Source: Actinoalloteichus hoggarensis (GTDB lineage: Bacteria; Actinomycetota; Actinomycetes; Mycobacteriales; Pseudonocardiaceae). From it: 64,000 nt of DNA. The stretch lies in contig NZ_CP022521.1 of NCBI RefSeq assembly GCF_002234535.1, positions 3,844,001-3,908,000 on the forward strand, in the 5' to 3' direction. This document shows positions 36,327 to 46,276 of this stretch, piece by piece. The notes beneath the pieces are model-generated. The model was not told the DNA's origin, did not search any database, and saw only the letters and a list, made by a program, of their open reading frames with translations. The translations under genes and the position numbers were made by a program. The stretch's first letter is position 1. Each line of letters begins with the position of its first letter.

Positions 36327-36630
36327 CCAGCGGTAGTGCTTCTCTCAGAATGCGATGACCCGCACGAGCACGGTGAACTGGTCGAACATGCTTCGGAGCC
36401 GCATGATCGAGGAGGCTCGCACCGCGGATGCGTACCGGTGCCCGCCTCTCCCGGCGGCCGAGCAGGAGCACGGGCGGCGAGACGCCTCGCCCGGCTCCGG
36501 AGGCCGTTCGCACGGGGTCTTCGAAGATCGTCCGGATAGAGTGCCGTCGAGATGTCGAGAATCCGATGACTGCTTCGATCTCCTCTGTGAGAGGTGCCCG
36601 TGCCGGGGACCGGGAAGCGAGGAACGCACT
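36327..36630. promoter_or_regulatory. Divergent promoter region, NRPS operon / DGPF gene
   Basis: 304 bp between divergent starts. No separate gene is seen; an in-frame upstream extension of the DGPF gene is open here but lacks family similarity. It probably holds promoters for both units. Confidence 0.45.
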
Positions 36631-36993
36631 GTGAAGTACATGCTTTTGATCTACGGCAGCGACGACCTGTGGGCGCAGTTCTCCGAGGACGACTTCGCGA
36701 AGATGATCGAGCAGGACGCCGCCTTCCAGAAGGAGGTTCGCGAGTCCGGCGAGCTGGTGAGCGTCGAAGGCATGGCGGACCGCACCAACGCGAAGGTCGT
36801 CCGCGTCCGCGACGGCGCCCCGGTGGTGACCGATGGTCCGTATCTGGAGTCGAAGGAGCACCTCGCGAGCTACTTCGTCATCGACGTCGAAAGCCCGGAG
36901 CGGGCGATCGAACTCGCCGCGAAGTACCCCGCCTCGACGGGCAACGGCGTCGAGGTGTGGCCTCTCCTCGAACAGGGCGGCACCGAGACCTGA
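36631..36993 (+). CDS. YCII-related DGPF-domain protein
   Basis: A 120-residue small cytoplasmic protein starting VKYMLLIYG at a GTG preceded by GAGGAA. It has the family signature VVTDGPYLESKEHLASYFVIDV and the terminal GNGVEVWPL. DGPF/YCII proteins have a ferredoxin-like fold; most are uncharacterised, often near ECF sigma factors, and a few act in small-molecule metabolism. It lies 197 bp upstream of a BBE-like oxidase on the same strand. Confidence 0.88.
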   Translation: MKYMLLIYGSDDLWAQFSEDDFAKMIEQDAAFQKEVRESGELVSVEGMADRTNAKVVRVRDGAPVVTDGPYLESKEHLASYFVIDVESPERAIELAAKYPASTGNGVEVWPLLEQGGTET

Positions 36994-37190
36994 CGAGTCT
37001 CGCGCCGGGGCCGATTCGCGCCGTCGGTCCCGGCGCGAACCTGCCGCCCTGCCGCACCGCCTTCCGTGTGGCGAAACCGGTCACGAACCGTGGACGGCGG
37101 AGCAGTCGACAGCCCTTCGGTCACCGATGCGGGACACGGCGCCCGCGTTCGGGTGATCGACGCCGTGAGATGTCTACAGAGGAGAGAATC

Positions 37191-38531
37191 ATGAAAGCCG
37201 AGGAGATCGGTGCGTTGCGGGCGGCCGTCGCCGGCGACGTCGTCGGCGCCGCCGACGTCACGTACGACGAGCTGCGCAACATCTTCGTTCACCAGGGCAG
37301 GCCCGAGGTCATCGTCCGGTGTACGAGCAACGATGACGTCCGAGCCGCGATCCGGTTCGCGCTCGACCACGAGCTCGTGATCTCCGTCCGCAGCGGCGGA
37401 CACAGCAACGCGGGTTTCAGTACCAATGACGGCGGAATGGTCATCGACCTGACGCCTCTCGACCAGGTCGAGATCATCGATGCGGAGAACTCCGTGGTCC
37501 GGCTGGGCAGCGGTGCCAGATGGGGCGCGGTGGCCAGTGCCCTCGGCGAGCACGGCCTCGTGATCTCCTCCGGAGACACCTCCACGGTCGCGGTCGGCGG
37601 ACTGCTGCTCGGCGGCGGCATCGGCTGGCTGGTGCGGAAGTTCGGCCTGGCCATCGACAACGTCGTCGGCGCCGAGGTGGTCACCGCCTCGGGCGAGGTG
37701 CTGCGTGCCGACGCCGAGGAGAACCCCGAGCTCTTCTACGGCATCCGCGGCGGCAGCGGCAACTTCGGGGTCGTCACCTCCTTCGACGTCGTCGCGCAGA
37801 AGGTGCCGGGCGTGCACTTCGGCACGATCAACTACCCCGCCGACGAGACCGCGGCCGTGGTGAAGGGGTGGGCGGACTACATGCGTACGGCGCCGCCCGA
37901 GCTCACGACGACGGTGGGGGTGTTCCCTCCGTTCGACGGCGTGCCGACACCGGTGAACCTCACCGTCTGTTACGCCGGGACGGACGCGGCGGAGGCGGAG
38001 GCGGCGATCGCACCGCTCCGCCGGCTCGGCACGCTGCTGGCCGCGGACGTCAAGCCGGTGCCCTACGCGGCCGTGCTGAACGAGCCGTCGCAGCTGCCGC
38101 CCGGCTGGCAGCCGATGGTCAAGAGCAGCTTCGCACCGGTGGCCGGTCCCGAGTTCATCGACACCGTCCTGACCGGTGCCCGGCAGTTCGCGATGCTGTA
38201 CGTCGAGTTCAGGAGCATGGGCGGGGCGGTCCGCGAGGTCGCCGAGGATGCCACCGCGTTCGCCTATCGGGACGACGAGATCATGTTCTTCACCACTCAC
38301 CTCGGCGGCCCCGAGGACCATCAACGGATCGAGACCGAGTTCCGCGACTTCTGGCGGACGTTGGCACCGTTCAGCCACGGCGCCTACAGCGGATTCATGA
38401 GCGCGGTCGACGAGGACGACGTGGCCGCCATCTACCCGACGGCGACGCGCGCCCGACTCGCGGCGCTGAAGGCCGTGCACGATCCGACGAACGTGTTCCG
38501 ACTCAACCCCAACGTCAGGCCGTCCAAGTAG
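37191..38531 (+). CDS. BBE-like FAD-linked oxidase 1 (single histidyl link)
   Basis: A 446-residue oxidase of the berberine-bridge/6-hydroxynicotine oxidase class. His71 in SVRSGGHSNAGF is the expected 8-alpha-histidyl FAD attachment. The second (cysteinyl) site is replaced, with GDTSTVAVGG at 128-137, so the flavin is probably bound through one link. It also shows GGSGNFGVVTSFDV and a C-terminal NVFRLNPNV. Such enzymes oxidise alcohols, amines or activated C-H bonds using O2. GGAGAG precedes the ATG at 37191; an in-frame ATG at 37170 is less favoured. Confidence 0.9.
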   Translation: MKAEEIGALRAAVAGDVVGAADVTYDELRNIFVHQGRPEVIVRCTSNDDVRAAIRFALDHELVISVRSGGHSNAGFSTNDGGMVIDLTPLDQVEIIDAENSVVRLGSGARWGAVASALGEHGLVISSGDTSTVAVGGLLLGGGIGWLVRKFGLAIDNVVGAEVVTASGEVLRADAEENPELFYGIRGGSGNFGVVTSFDVVAQKVPGVHFGTINYPADETAAVVKGWADYMRTAPPELTTTVGVFPPFDGVPTPVNLTVCYAGTDAAEAEAAIAPLRRLGTLLAADVKPVPYAAVLNEPSQLPPGWQPMVKSSFAPVAGPEFIDTVLTGARQFAMLYVEFRSMGGAVREVAEDATAFAYRDDEIMFFTTHLGGPEDHQRIETEFRDFWRTLAPFSHGAYSGFMSAVDEDDVAAIYPTATRARLAALKAVHDPTNVFRLNPNVRPSK

Positions 38532-39080
38532 AAGGCGCCCCTCTCGACGGCATTCCTGCGTGCGGCGTCCCGGCGTCGGCCGGGTCTGCGGTGTCTCGCC
38601 TCGGCCATCCGGGTACCCCCAGGCCCGGTCCGACACGGCGGTCCCCGGCCCGGCCGACGCCCGGCTCCGTACCCGGCCTGACCGTCAGCCGCGCGCGGGA
38701 TACGACGACACGCAACGGCTTGCCGAGCCTGTCGTCGCGGGCGGTGCCCGGAGGTCTCGGCCGCCCCTTCCCGTCTTCCCGTCTTCCCGACCTCGCGTTC
38801 GCCCGAGCTCGAACGCCTCGCCGCAGCGGATCGCGCGCTGTTCGGCGCCGGTCGCGCCGAATCGAGTCACGCCGGTCCGGGAAGGGTCGCAATCTGAGAG
38901 ATGTCGCGCCTCGCGACCACGTGTGACGCTGGGCATCGCGGCGGCCTGATCCGGTTCGGCACGAACGGCCGGCCGCGACGGAGTCGACGCCGCGGGGCCT
39001 GAGGAGACCGACGTCCACGCCTGCATCGCAGACCGGCCGTCGCTCCCGCGCTCCCACCAGACGAAGGACGTGACGCGGGT
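38532..39080. other. 550-bp intergenic stretch
   Basis: It lies between two plus-strand oxidase genes. Frames are low-complexity and lack ribosome binding sites. Two adjacent copies of TTCCCGTC occur at about 38768-38785; nothing else is seen. The size suggests a separate promoter for the 39081 gene. Confidence 0.4.
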
Positions 39081-40316
39081 ATGAGTGTGGCCACGAACGC
39101 GCCGAGCGACGATCCGTCCCCGGCGGGACCGCAGCTGACCGAGGACGAGGTCGTGGCCAGAGCGGAGCGACTGGCGCGCACCCTGGTCGACCGGCAGGCC
39201 GAGACCGAGCAGCGGACCTTCTACGCCGAGGACGTCCACGAACAGTTTCGTGCGGCGGGGTTCTACCGAATCCTCGTCCCGAGGCGCTTCGGCGGTCACG
39301 AGTTCAGTGCGGAGACGTTCCTGCGGGTGTCGACGGCGCTCGCCCGAGGCTGCCCGTCCACGGGCTGGATGTACTGCCTCGGCGCCGCGCACGCGCTCGC
39401 GGCGGCGACGTTCTTCGACGAGCGCGCCCAGACCGAGCTGTTCGCGGACGGCGACTTCATCAGTCCGGCCACGATCAACCCGAGCGGCTCGGCACGGCGA
39501 GCCGACGACGGGGGTTGGATCATTCGAGGCACCTGGCCCTACTGTTCCGGCGCGCCGTACGCGACGCACTTCATCGGACACACGATCGTCGAGTCCGCCC
39601 AGGGCGCCCCGGGCACGCCGCTGCTCTTCATCATCCCGCGCAGCGGCTGGACCATGCTGAACGACTGGGGCGACCAGCTCGGTCTCCAAGGCAGCGGGTC
39701 ACACAGCATCCGGATCGACGACGCCTACGTCCCCCCGCATCACGCCTTGGAGTCGGTGCATCTGAGCGAGATGGACGTCAGTCGGGGCACCGTCGGCCGC
39801 AGGCTGCACGGCAATCCGGAGTACGGCGGCGGGCCGCTCAGTTTCATGCTGCTGGAGTCGGCGTCTCTGGCCGTCGGCATGGCGCAGGGAGCGCTGGACG
39901 CCTACGAGGAGCTGATGCGCACCCGCAAGACGATGTTCGCCGCGGTCCTGCGCGCCGAGGATCCCGACTATCAGCTCTGGTATGGCCAGGCGGGCGGCAT
40001 GATCGCCGCGGCGGAGGCGGCCGTGCGCAACGCGGCCCAACAGTGGAGCGCGGTCTGCGCGGCCGGGCCGTCGGCATTCACCCGCGAACAGGATCTGCGG
40101 ATCGCCACGATCTGCCGAGAAGTGATCCGGCTGTGCTGGCAGGCTGTCGAGGGCTATCTGTTCCGGACCGCCGGGTCCAGCTCGGTCCGGCTCGGCAGCC
40201 GCATCGAACGGGTGTGGCGGGACATGTCGACGCTGCACAGTCACGTCGGGGTCGGGGTCCTCCTCGCGTCCGTGGCGACCAGGGAGTTCACCAAGGCACG
40301 ATTCGGCGTCCGCTGA
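39081..40316 (+). CDS. Acyl-CoA-dehydrogenase-fold flavin monooxygenase-like protein 1
   Basis: A 411-residue protein of the group D flavoprotein monooxygenase/acyl-CoA dehydrogenase superfamily. The N-terminal helical domain (RAAGFYRILVPRRFGGHEFS), beta domain (GGWIIRGTWPYCSGAPYATH, LQGSGSHSIRIDDAYVPP) and C-terminal helical bundle with RTAGSSSVR are all visible. Relatives such as HsaA and KijD3 hydroxylate phenols or amines with FMNH2 from a separate reductase; no reductase gene is in the window. The substrate is unknown. GAAGGA lies about 12 bases before the ATG. Confidence 0.85.
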   Translation: MSVATNAPSDDPSPAGPQLTEDEVVARAERLARTLVDRQAETEQRTFYAEDVHEQFRAAGFYRILVPRRFGGHEFSAETFLRVSTALARGCPSTGWMYCLGAAHALAAATFFDERAQTELFADGDFISPATINPSGSARRADDGGWIIRGTWPYCSGAPYATHFIGHTIVESAQGAPGTPLLFIIPRSGWTMLNDWGDQLGLQGSGSHSIRIDDAYVPPHHALESVHLSEMDVSRGTVGRRLHGNPEYGGGPLSFMLLESASLAVGMAQGALDAYEELMRTRKTMFAAVLRAEDPDYQLWYGQAGGMIAAAEAAVRNAAQQWSAVCAAGPSAFTREQDLRIATICREVIRLCWQAVEGYLFRTAGSSSVRLGSRIERVWRDMSTLHSHVGVGVLLASVATREFTKARFGVR

Positions 40317-40537
40317 GGCGTCCGCCCCCGCGGTGTCCCGCCGCGACCGTCCGATGACGTCGCCGACCGATGGCGCCGCGAAGCGAGCGGCACGCACGTC
40401 CCTCGGTGTTCGCCGATGAGGTGCGGACCGGCCGCCGCCGCGAAGGACGTCGTGCGCCCCGGCGCGACCCGAGAACGAACCCGACGGCGGCCGACGATCC
40501 CACCGGCCGGGGCGAGGCGAGCAGGGAGGGATGAGAC

Positions 40538-41917
40538 ATGACCGATCCGAAGGATCAGGACGGCCGCGTGGCTCGGCCGGGCGAGCAGGCCTACGACGTC
40601 GCGACGCGGGTGTTCAACCTCGCGGCGCCTGCCCGGCCTGCCGCGGCGGTGACGGCGCGCACCGCGGAGCAGGTGCGGTCCGCGATACGCCATGCGATCA
40701 AGCACGGGATGTCGGTGCGCGTGCATTCGACCGGGCACGCCTCGGCGACCGCGAGCCCGATGGAGGGCGCGCTGCTGATCCGCACCGCGCTGTCCGAGGA
40801 GGTCCGCATCGACGAGGAACGACGGGTGGCCCGCGTCCCTGCGGGACGGACCTGGCGTGACGTCGTCGAGGCGGCGGCACCGTACGGACTCGCCGCGCCG
40901 CACGGCACGTCGCCGACGGTCGGCGTGGTCGGCTACGTGCTGCGGGGCGGCATGAGCTTCTACAGCAGACATGTCGGTCTCGCCGCCAACAGCGTGACGG
41001 CAGTCGAGCTGGTGGACGCCGGCGGCCGCCTTCGCCTGGTCACCCGGGAATCCGATGCCGAACTGTTCTGGGCACTGCGGGGCGGCGGCGGCGGATTCGG
41101 CGTCGTCACGGCCGTCGAGATCGCGTTGTTTCCCGTCACCGGGGTGATCACCGGCGCGGCCTACTGGTCGGCGGCCTACGCGCCCCGGCTGCTGTCGGCG
41201 TGGCTGCGGTGGACCGACGAAGCCCCGACTGAGGCGGGCACGTCGCTGCGGATGATGAATCTGCCATCGCTGCCGGAGATCCCCTCCGCGTTGACCGGCG
41301 GCCCCGTGGTCTGCGTGGCGGGCGCGGTGTTCGCCGAGCCGCCGGACTCGCTCGATCAAGCCGTCCGACGCGCCGGGGACCTTCTCGGCCCACTGCGAAC
41401 CGTGGCCGAGCCGCTGCTCGACACGTGGGCGCCCGGGACGCCGACGTCGGTCCTGGACGCACACGACGATCCCACCGAGCCGGTCGCCGTCCTCGGCGAT
41501 CACCTGCTGCTGCGGGACCTGCCCGCGACCGGTGCGGCGGCCTTCCTGCGTGCTGTCGCAGGCGACTCCGGCTCGCCGCTGGTGGCCGCCGAGCTGCGTC
41601 AGCTCGGCGGGGCCGCGTCGAGTCCCCATCCTGCGGGCGGTGCCCTCGACCATCTGGACGCCCGGTTCGCCTTCATGGCCGCCGGGCTGCCCGGCGGCAC
41701 CGGCAGCGCGCAGTCGATCATGGACCATTGCGCGACGGTGCGGGCCGCGCTCGCACCCTGGGACACCGGTCGGACGGCTCCGACGTTCGTGGAGAACCGC
41801 GAGCAGCCGCAGGGACACCTCGATGCGGATCGACGCAGGTCCGTCGAGCTGCTGCGAACCCGCGTCGATCCGCAGGGCCGGTTCTCCGGTGACGTCCTGC
41901 CCGACGTGGACGCCTGA
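40538..41917 (+). CDS. BBE-like FAD-linked oxidase 2
   Basis: A 459-residue FAD-binding PCMH-type oxidase. His67 in RVHSTGHASAT is the likely covalent FAD site. The cysteinyl position is Ser125 (HGTSPTVGVVGYVL). GGGGGFGVVTAVEIALFPVTG is typical of the fold. The C-terminus differs from most BBE enzymes: the usual YYxxNYxxL motif is missing and the protein ends in a polar tail (DPQGRFSGDVLPDVDA). A GGGAGGG ribosome binding site is present. It follows the flavin monooxygenase gene by 221 bp. The substrate is unknown. Confidence 0.87.
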   Translation: MTDPKDQDGRVARPGEQAYDVATRVFNLAAPARPAAAVTARTAEQVRSAIRHAIKHGMSVRVHSTGHASATASPMEGALLIRTALSEEVRIDEERRVARVPAGRTWRDVVEAAAPYGLAAPHGTSPTVGVVGYVLRGGMSFYSRHVGLAANSVTAVELVDAGGRLRLVTRESDAELFWALRGGGGGFGVVTAVEIALFPVTGVITGAAYWSAAYAPRLLSAWLRWTDEAPTEAGTSLRMMNLPSLPEIPSALTGGPVVCVAGAVFAEPPDSLDQAVRRAGDLLGPLRTVAEPLLDTWAPGTPTSVLDAHDDPTEPVAVLGDHLLLRDLPATGAAAFLRAVAGDSGSPLVAAELRQLGGAASSPHPAGGALDHLDARFAFMAAGLPGGTGSAQSIMDHCATVRAALAPWDTGRTAPTFVENREQPQGHLDADRRRSVELLRTRVDPQGRFSGDVLPDVDA

Positions 41918-42725
41918 TTCGGAACGGTCGCGGCAGCGGAATCCGAGCCGGGCGGCGATCCGGCCCGGCCGAGTCCGCCCCGGCCCGCATCCTCCGCGCA
42001 GGCCCGGGGCGAGCGCTGTGGCGGGACCCCGAACCGGAACATCCGACACGGGGGCAGCGGGAGGCCCGGGCCCGGGACACGCATCACCGCCCGGTTCCAC
42101 CACGCCGAGTGTTCGATGCCACAGGGAGCGTCATGAGAGGTTCGTGAGTTCAGGCGGACGTCCTCCACTCGGCGAGGACCAGGGCGGTCCACCCCGACGC
42201 GGGCCGAGCCATACGGCTTCGGTGGAGGAAGGCGAGACCGCAGCCCGGAGGTCCGGCATCGAGCTCGGACGAACACAGCCGCCACGCGGCAGGCCGACGG
42301 CTCCTGTCTCACTACGGCCGCCACGGCAGGCTGATCGGCCTCGAGGGCCGACTCGGCAGGCTCCGCGCCGGTCACGGCCGTGCGGGAGCGGCGACCTCGC
42401 GCCCCCCGCACCACGAATCCGCCGCGGCGAACGACCTCTCTCGGCCTCCCCGGAGGGCCGGCCGACGGAGAAGACGGTCGACGATGTCATCCCGCCGACG
42501 TGACAAGCTCCGTGGCCGACGCTCAGCCGCGACTCGAGCCGTCGGCTCCCGCCGGAGGTCATCGTCCGTGAAGCGGCGGAGGAGGGCGAGGACGAGTCCC
42601 CGGCAGCGCGGCCCGCCACCTCGGGCGACCACTCCGAAGGCCGCGGGCCGATCGTTCACCGCCCGGCGAGCAGGCCTCGTCCACCCGCACGGCCGGCGCC
42701 ACGCGCGTGCGGCACGGTGGACAGG
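41918..42725. other. 808-bp gene-free stretch between convergent genes
   Basis: It separates the ends of oxidase 2 and the SDR. Frames on both strands are Arg/Pro/Ser-rich, without ribosome binding sites or domains. No terminator with a clear long stem was recognised. Confidence 0.5.
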
Positions 42726-43508
42726 TCAGTGGTGGAACTCCCCCGCATTGACATCCAGGCAGTGACCCGTCACCGCGCGAGCCAGGGACGAGATCAGAAA
42801 CACCACGGCGTCGCCGACGGCCTCGGGTTCGGGGAGCTCCCGCAGGTCCAAATTCGCCGCGACCTCGTCGTACACCTGGCGAGCTGCCACGCCGCGTTCC
42901 GCGGCGAGGTGGGCGAAATAGTCTTCCAGGGCTTCCGCCCAGACATAGCCGGGAGCCACCGAGTTGACGCGCACGCCCTGCGGACCGAGTTCGGTGGAGA
43001 GGCTCTGCGCCAGGGCCAGCAGTCCTGCCTTGGCCACCTTGTAGGCGCCGAACCGCGGCCTCGAATGCCGCAGGGCCGCCGAGTTGACCATCACCACGGC
43101 TCCGCGGCTCTCGACCAACGCGGGGGCGAGCATCCTGGTGAGGCGCAGCGCGGCGAAGACGTCGACCTCCAGTGTCGCGCGGACCGCGGCCAGCTCGACG
43201 TCCGCGAGGTCGGCCATCGGCGGTCGGGCGAAAGCGTTGTTCACCAGCGCGTCCACCCGCCCGAAGGCCGTTGTCGCCGCCGAGGCCAGTGCCGCCGCGG
43301 CGTCCGGATCGGTCAGATCGGCGGGCACGGCGAGTGCTCGTCGCCCCGTCTGCTCCACCTCGTCGGCGATCTGATCGATCACCGTGCCGGTTCTGGCGGC
43401 GAGCACCACGTCGGCGCCCGCGAGCGCGCACTGGACGGCGATCGCCCGCCCCAGGCAGCGTCCGGCGCCTGCGACCAGCACCACCTTGTCCTCCAGCAGT
43501 CCACCCAT
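42726..43508 (-). CDS. Short-chain dehydrogenase/reductase
   Basis: A 260-residue classical SDR. The cofactor motif is VVLVAGAGRCLGRAIA at residues 8-23, with NNAFARPP for the usual NNAG, the catalytic Ser in MVNSAAL, and YKVAK as the YxxxK pair; PGYVWAE follows. Arg in AARTG hints at NADP(H), but the call is weak. GGTGGAG before the ATG at 43508 fixes the start; a much longer in-frame upstream extension is non-homologous. It is the last gene of a four-gene minus-strand unit. It reduces a ketone or oxidises an alcohol of unknown structure. Confidence 0.88.
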   Translation of the reverse strand: MGGLLEDKVVLVAGAGRCLGRAIAVQCALAGADVVLAARTGTVIDQIADEVEQTGRRALAVPADLTDPDAAAALASAATTAFGRVDALVNNAFARPPMADLADVELAAVRATLEVDVFAALRLTRMLAPALVESRGAVVMVNSAALRHSRPRFGAYKVAKAGLLALAQSLSTELGPQGVRVNSVAPGYVWAEALEDYFAHLAAERGVAARQVYDEVAANLDLRELPEPEAVGDAVVFLISSLARAVTGHCLDVNAGEFHH

Positions 43509-43695
43509 CACTCCACCTCTCCATCGGGTCGTACCGGGACTTCTCCTGGGACGTCGGGGCGGTCCGCGAACTCGTGCCTCGGCGTCGGATCGGCACGGGG
43601 CCGCGGCGCGAACACGGCGGCAGAGGCCGCGCACGTCCGCCACCCCGGCGACCGACGGCGGACCGCCCGACCCGGCGGGCGCACCGACGACGCGA

Positions 43696-44433
43696 CTACG
43701 ACGACTCGACCGGGCGCTGTGGCGCCGCCTCACGCCGCTCGGTCCGATTGAGCCACCACTGGACGAGGAACACGTTGATCACCCAGCCGAGCCAGGGCGC
43801 CGTGAGCCCGATCTGCGCGAACACCGCCGGGTCGTCGATCCCGAACATCGTGAGGACGATCATGAAGACGCGACCCCACACGATGTTGATGGCGAACGCG
43901 AAACTGAACAGCATCCACCGTCGATGCTGCCGATAGCGCCGCTGCCGGGCCCGAATGAAGCCCATCGTGGTCGTGACCAGCCAGAAGACCCCGCCCAACG
44001 TCGTGCCGACACTCGGTGCGGGCGACAGCGGGGTGATCACCATGGCGATCACGGCCGAGGGCAGCGCACCGGCGAAGACGTACAGCCGCCCGCTCCAGCG
44101 GTGCACCGCCGGACGGCGGCGCCGCAGCGCAGGCCACAACTGGAGGCACACGGTCACCAGCGCCACGGTGCCGAACACGATGTGCGACACCAGCAGCGGA
44201 TAGTGGACCGCCGAGTCCTCCCGGATGACGATCAGCGAACGCGCCGGGTCCAGCGTCAGGTAGGGCGGCCAGGCGATCGCGAGGAAGGCCAGCACCACCA
44301 CGACCAGCGGAACCACCCATGGTCGTCGCCACCACCGCGGGCGCGATGCCGTCCCGCCCGCGGCGACCTCTCTCGATCCCATGGCCGGGGACCCGCCCGA
44401 ACTCGCGCCTGTCCGCTCTTCGTGCTGGGTCAT
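43696..44433 (-). CDS. DUF2306-type membrane protein
   Basis: A 245-residue protein with a polar N-terminus (about 35 residues) and six or so membrane segments (e.g. VVPLVVVVLAFLAIAW, IVFGTVALVTVCLQLWPALR, ALPSAVIAMVITPLS). VHRWSGRLYVFAG, followed later by RQHRRWMLFSFAFAINIVW, is characteristic of the DUF2306 family. Function is unknown. The conserved histidines resemble metal or haem sites in other membrane families, but this is unproven. It lies between a methyltransferase and an SDR gene. Confidence 0.82.
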   Translation of the reverse strand: MTQHEERTGASSGGSPAMGSREVAAGGTASRPRWWRRPWVVPLVVVVLAFLAIAWPPYLTLDPARSLIVIREDSAVHYPLLVSHIVFGTVALVTVCLQLWPALRRRRPAVHRWSGRLYVFAGALPSAVIAMVITPLSPAPSVGTTLGGVFWLVTTTMGFIRARQRRYRQHRRWMLFSFAFAINIVWGRVFMIVLTMFGIDDPAVFAQIGLTAPWLGWVINVFLVQWWLNRTERREAAPQRPVESS

Positions 44434-44641
44434 CGGCGTGGTTCCCTTCTCGCTGCATGCCTTTCGTGGACACGGGGCCCGGCGCCTCAGAGGAGGGCCG
44501 CATCGGAAAGACGTCGATGCGGTGTCGGCCGGGATCGATCGTCGTGGCCGGCCACCGGTGTGCGGACGCGGTCCGACCAGGCGTCACGGTAGGACGCCGC
44601 TCTCGGACGGCACAGCTCCGAGAATGCGCAGTACGGCGGCC

Positions 44642-46180
44642 TCAACGGCGACGGACGGCGGTCAGGAGGACGACGCCTCCGATGCTCGTCCGATGCGTGA
44701 TCCGCAGTCCGGCCTCGGTCAGCCAGTCGGTGATCTGCTCGTCCTCGAACAGGACGATCCCGTCGGGACTGCCGGGGAAGCTGTGCGCATGCTGGAAGTA
44801 CCGGTAGATCGGATCGCCGCCCCAGCGGAAGGTCATGAGGGTGAGCGTGCCGCCCGTACGCAGGCAACGGCCGATCTCGTGCAGGGCCGCAGCCGGGTCG
44901 GGCAGGGCCTGGAGCGCGTTCCAACAGTTCACCGCGCCGAGGGCGGCCTCCCCGAAGGGGAGCGTGAGCGCGCTGCCACGCACCGCGGCCACCCCGGGAA
45001 GCCGGCCGCGCAGCTCAGACAGCATCGGGCCGATCACGTCGAGCGCGATGACCCGTTCCTCACCGAACACCTCGGCCGCGATCGCGGTCCAACGACCGGC
45101 GCCCGCCCCGAGGTCCAGCACGGGGCCGTTCACGGCGGCGAGATGTTCGGTGAGATAGGCGTCCTCGACCGACGGCGTGACATCGCCTCCCCAGTTGGAG
45201 CCCATCACCCGGAGGAAGGCCGGTCGCAGCACCGTCTCGTAGTAGTGACCGATGCCGGTCATCCCGGTCGCGTTCTGGAGTACGTCGTCCTCGTCGGGCC
45301 GGGCATCGCCCTCCGCCAGCAGGTCGAGCACGCCCCGCGCATGTCGGTAGGCCCGCGCGCAGGACGTGCAGTGGGCGACGGCATCCGACAGCGTCAGTCG
45401 GGCGCGGCAGGTCGGGCAGCACAGCGCGTCGAGATGCCGGGCCAGAAGCCCGGTGCCGTCTGCGGGCGGTGTTGCGGCAGGCGCGGCCAGTGGGCTCACG
45501 TCGGTCACCACGGTCGGTCCGCCGTTGCGGACAGACCACAGGGCCTTGGCACCGGTGTAGGCGAGCACCGACCTGGTGTCGCTGCGCCAGGTCGCGAGAA
45601 GCTGTTCGGGAGTGAGCTGGTCGATCCAGCCCCGGTCGAAGTCCCGTTCGCTGTCGTTCAGCGACCATTCGTGCGGGGACGGCCAGACCCGGCCGAGGAC
45701 CACGTCGGCGGGGTCGAGCGTCGCGAGACAACGTCGCAGCCTCGTCGCGTCCTCCGGTGCGAGTGGGAGCCTCGCCGTAGCCGTGAGGACGCGGTCCCGG
45801 TCCTCGGGCAGGTGCGACAGCAGGTACAGCAGAGCGAACGTCAGCGGCTCGTCCTCGGCGGCGTCGTCGAGCAGCGCCAGATACCGGTCGAGCCCGCCGC
45901 GCACCGCCTGCGTCACGGGTCCGTCGACGGCGGGATACTCGGCTTCGGCGAGCAGGCCGAGCAGGATCAACAGATGACCACGCAGATCCTCGTCGACCAC
46001 ATCGAGGTGCGCGAGCAGATCCGCGGTCGCGGCCTGCGCACGCGAGGTGAGCTCGCCCTCCACCCATAACGCCCCGGTCAGTCGTAGAAACTCCTCATCA
46101 CGTGCTTCGGGCGCCGCCTCGGCGAACGATCTGATCAGATCGCGGACGGACGGTGCCACGGTGCGGGAGTCGCTCATCAC
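44642..46180 (-). CDS. Large SAM methyltransferase with zinc ribbon and N-terminal helical domain
   Basis: A 512-residue protein with three parts. An N-terminal all-helical domain (about 1-175) has no family I recognise. A four-cysteine zinc ribbon of Trm112-like type follows at about 250-285 (CCPTCRARL, HCTSCARAYRHARGVLDLL). A class I SAM methyltransferase follows at about 320-510 (VLDLGAGAGRWTAIA, ALPDPAAALHEIGRCLRTGG). The target is probably a small molecule in the cluster; a phenolic oxygen or amine of the hydroxylated aromatic unit is possible. A GGAG ribosome binding site precedes the paired ATG codons. It begins 97 bp after the solute-binding homologue. Confidence 0.85.
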   Translation of the reverse strand: MMSDSRTVAPSVRDLIRSFAEAAPEARDEEFLRLTGALWVEGELTSRAQAATADLLAHLDVVDEDLRGHLLILLGLLAEAEYPAVDGPVTQAVRGGLDRYLALLDDAAEDEPLTFALLYLLSHLPEDRDRVLTATARLPLAPEDATRLRRCLATLDPADVVLGRVWPSPHEWSLNDSERDFDRGWIDQLTPEQLLATWRSDTRSVLAYTGAKALWSVRNGGPTVVTDVSPLAAPAATPPADGTGLLARHLDALCCPTCRARLTLSDAVAHCTSCARAYRHARGVLDLLAEGDARPDEDDVLQNATGMTGIGHYYETVLRPAFLRVMGSNWGGDVTPSVEDAYLTEHLAAVNGPVLDLGAGAGRWTAIAAEVFGEERVIALDVIGPMLSELRGRLPGVAAVRGSALTLPFGEAALGAVNCWNALQALPDPAAALHEIGRCLRTGGTLTLMTFRWGGDPIYRYFQHAHSFPGSPDGIVLFEDEQITDWLTEAGLRITHRTSIGGVVLLTAVRRR

Positions 46181-46276
46181 TGCTCCTCTCTTCGGCCCGG
46201 ACGTCGGACCGAGGAAGGCCCGCGCAGCGGCTCGGCCACAGGGTGTGGCGCCGTCGGCGGCGGGCGGTCGACGGGC

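Noticed and set aside
33927-36539. 870-codon plus-strand open frame opposite the NRPS
   Set aside because: A chance frame opposite conserved NRPS motifs; no recognisable domain.
38768-38785. Adjacent copies of TTCCCGTC as a tandem-repeat locus
   Set aside because: Only two short copies; expected by chance.
41918-42725. Possible small genes between oxidase 2 and the SDR
   Set aside because: All frames are Arg/Pro/Ser-rich with no start signals or recognisable fold.
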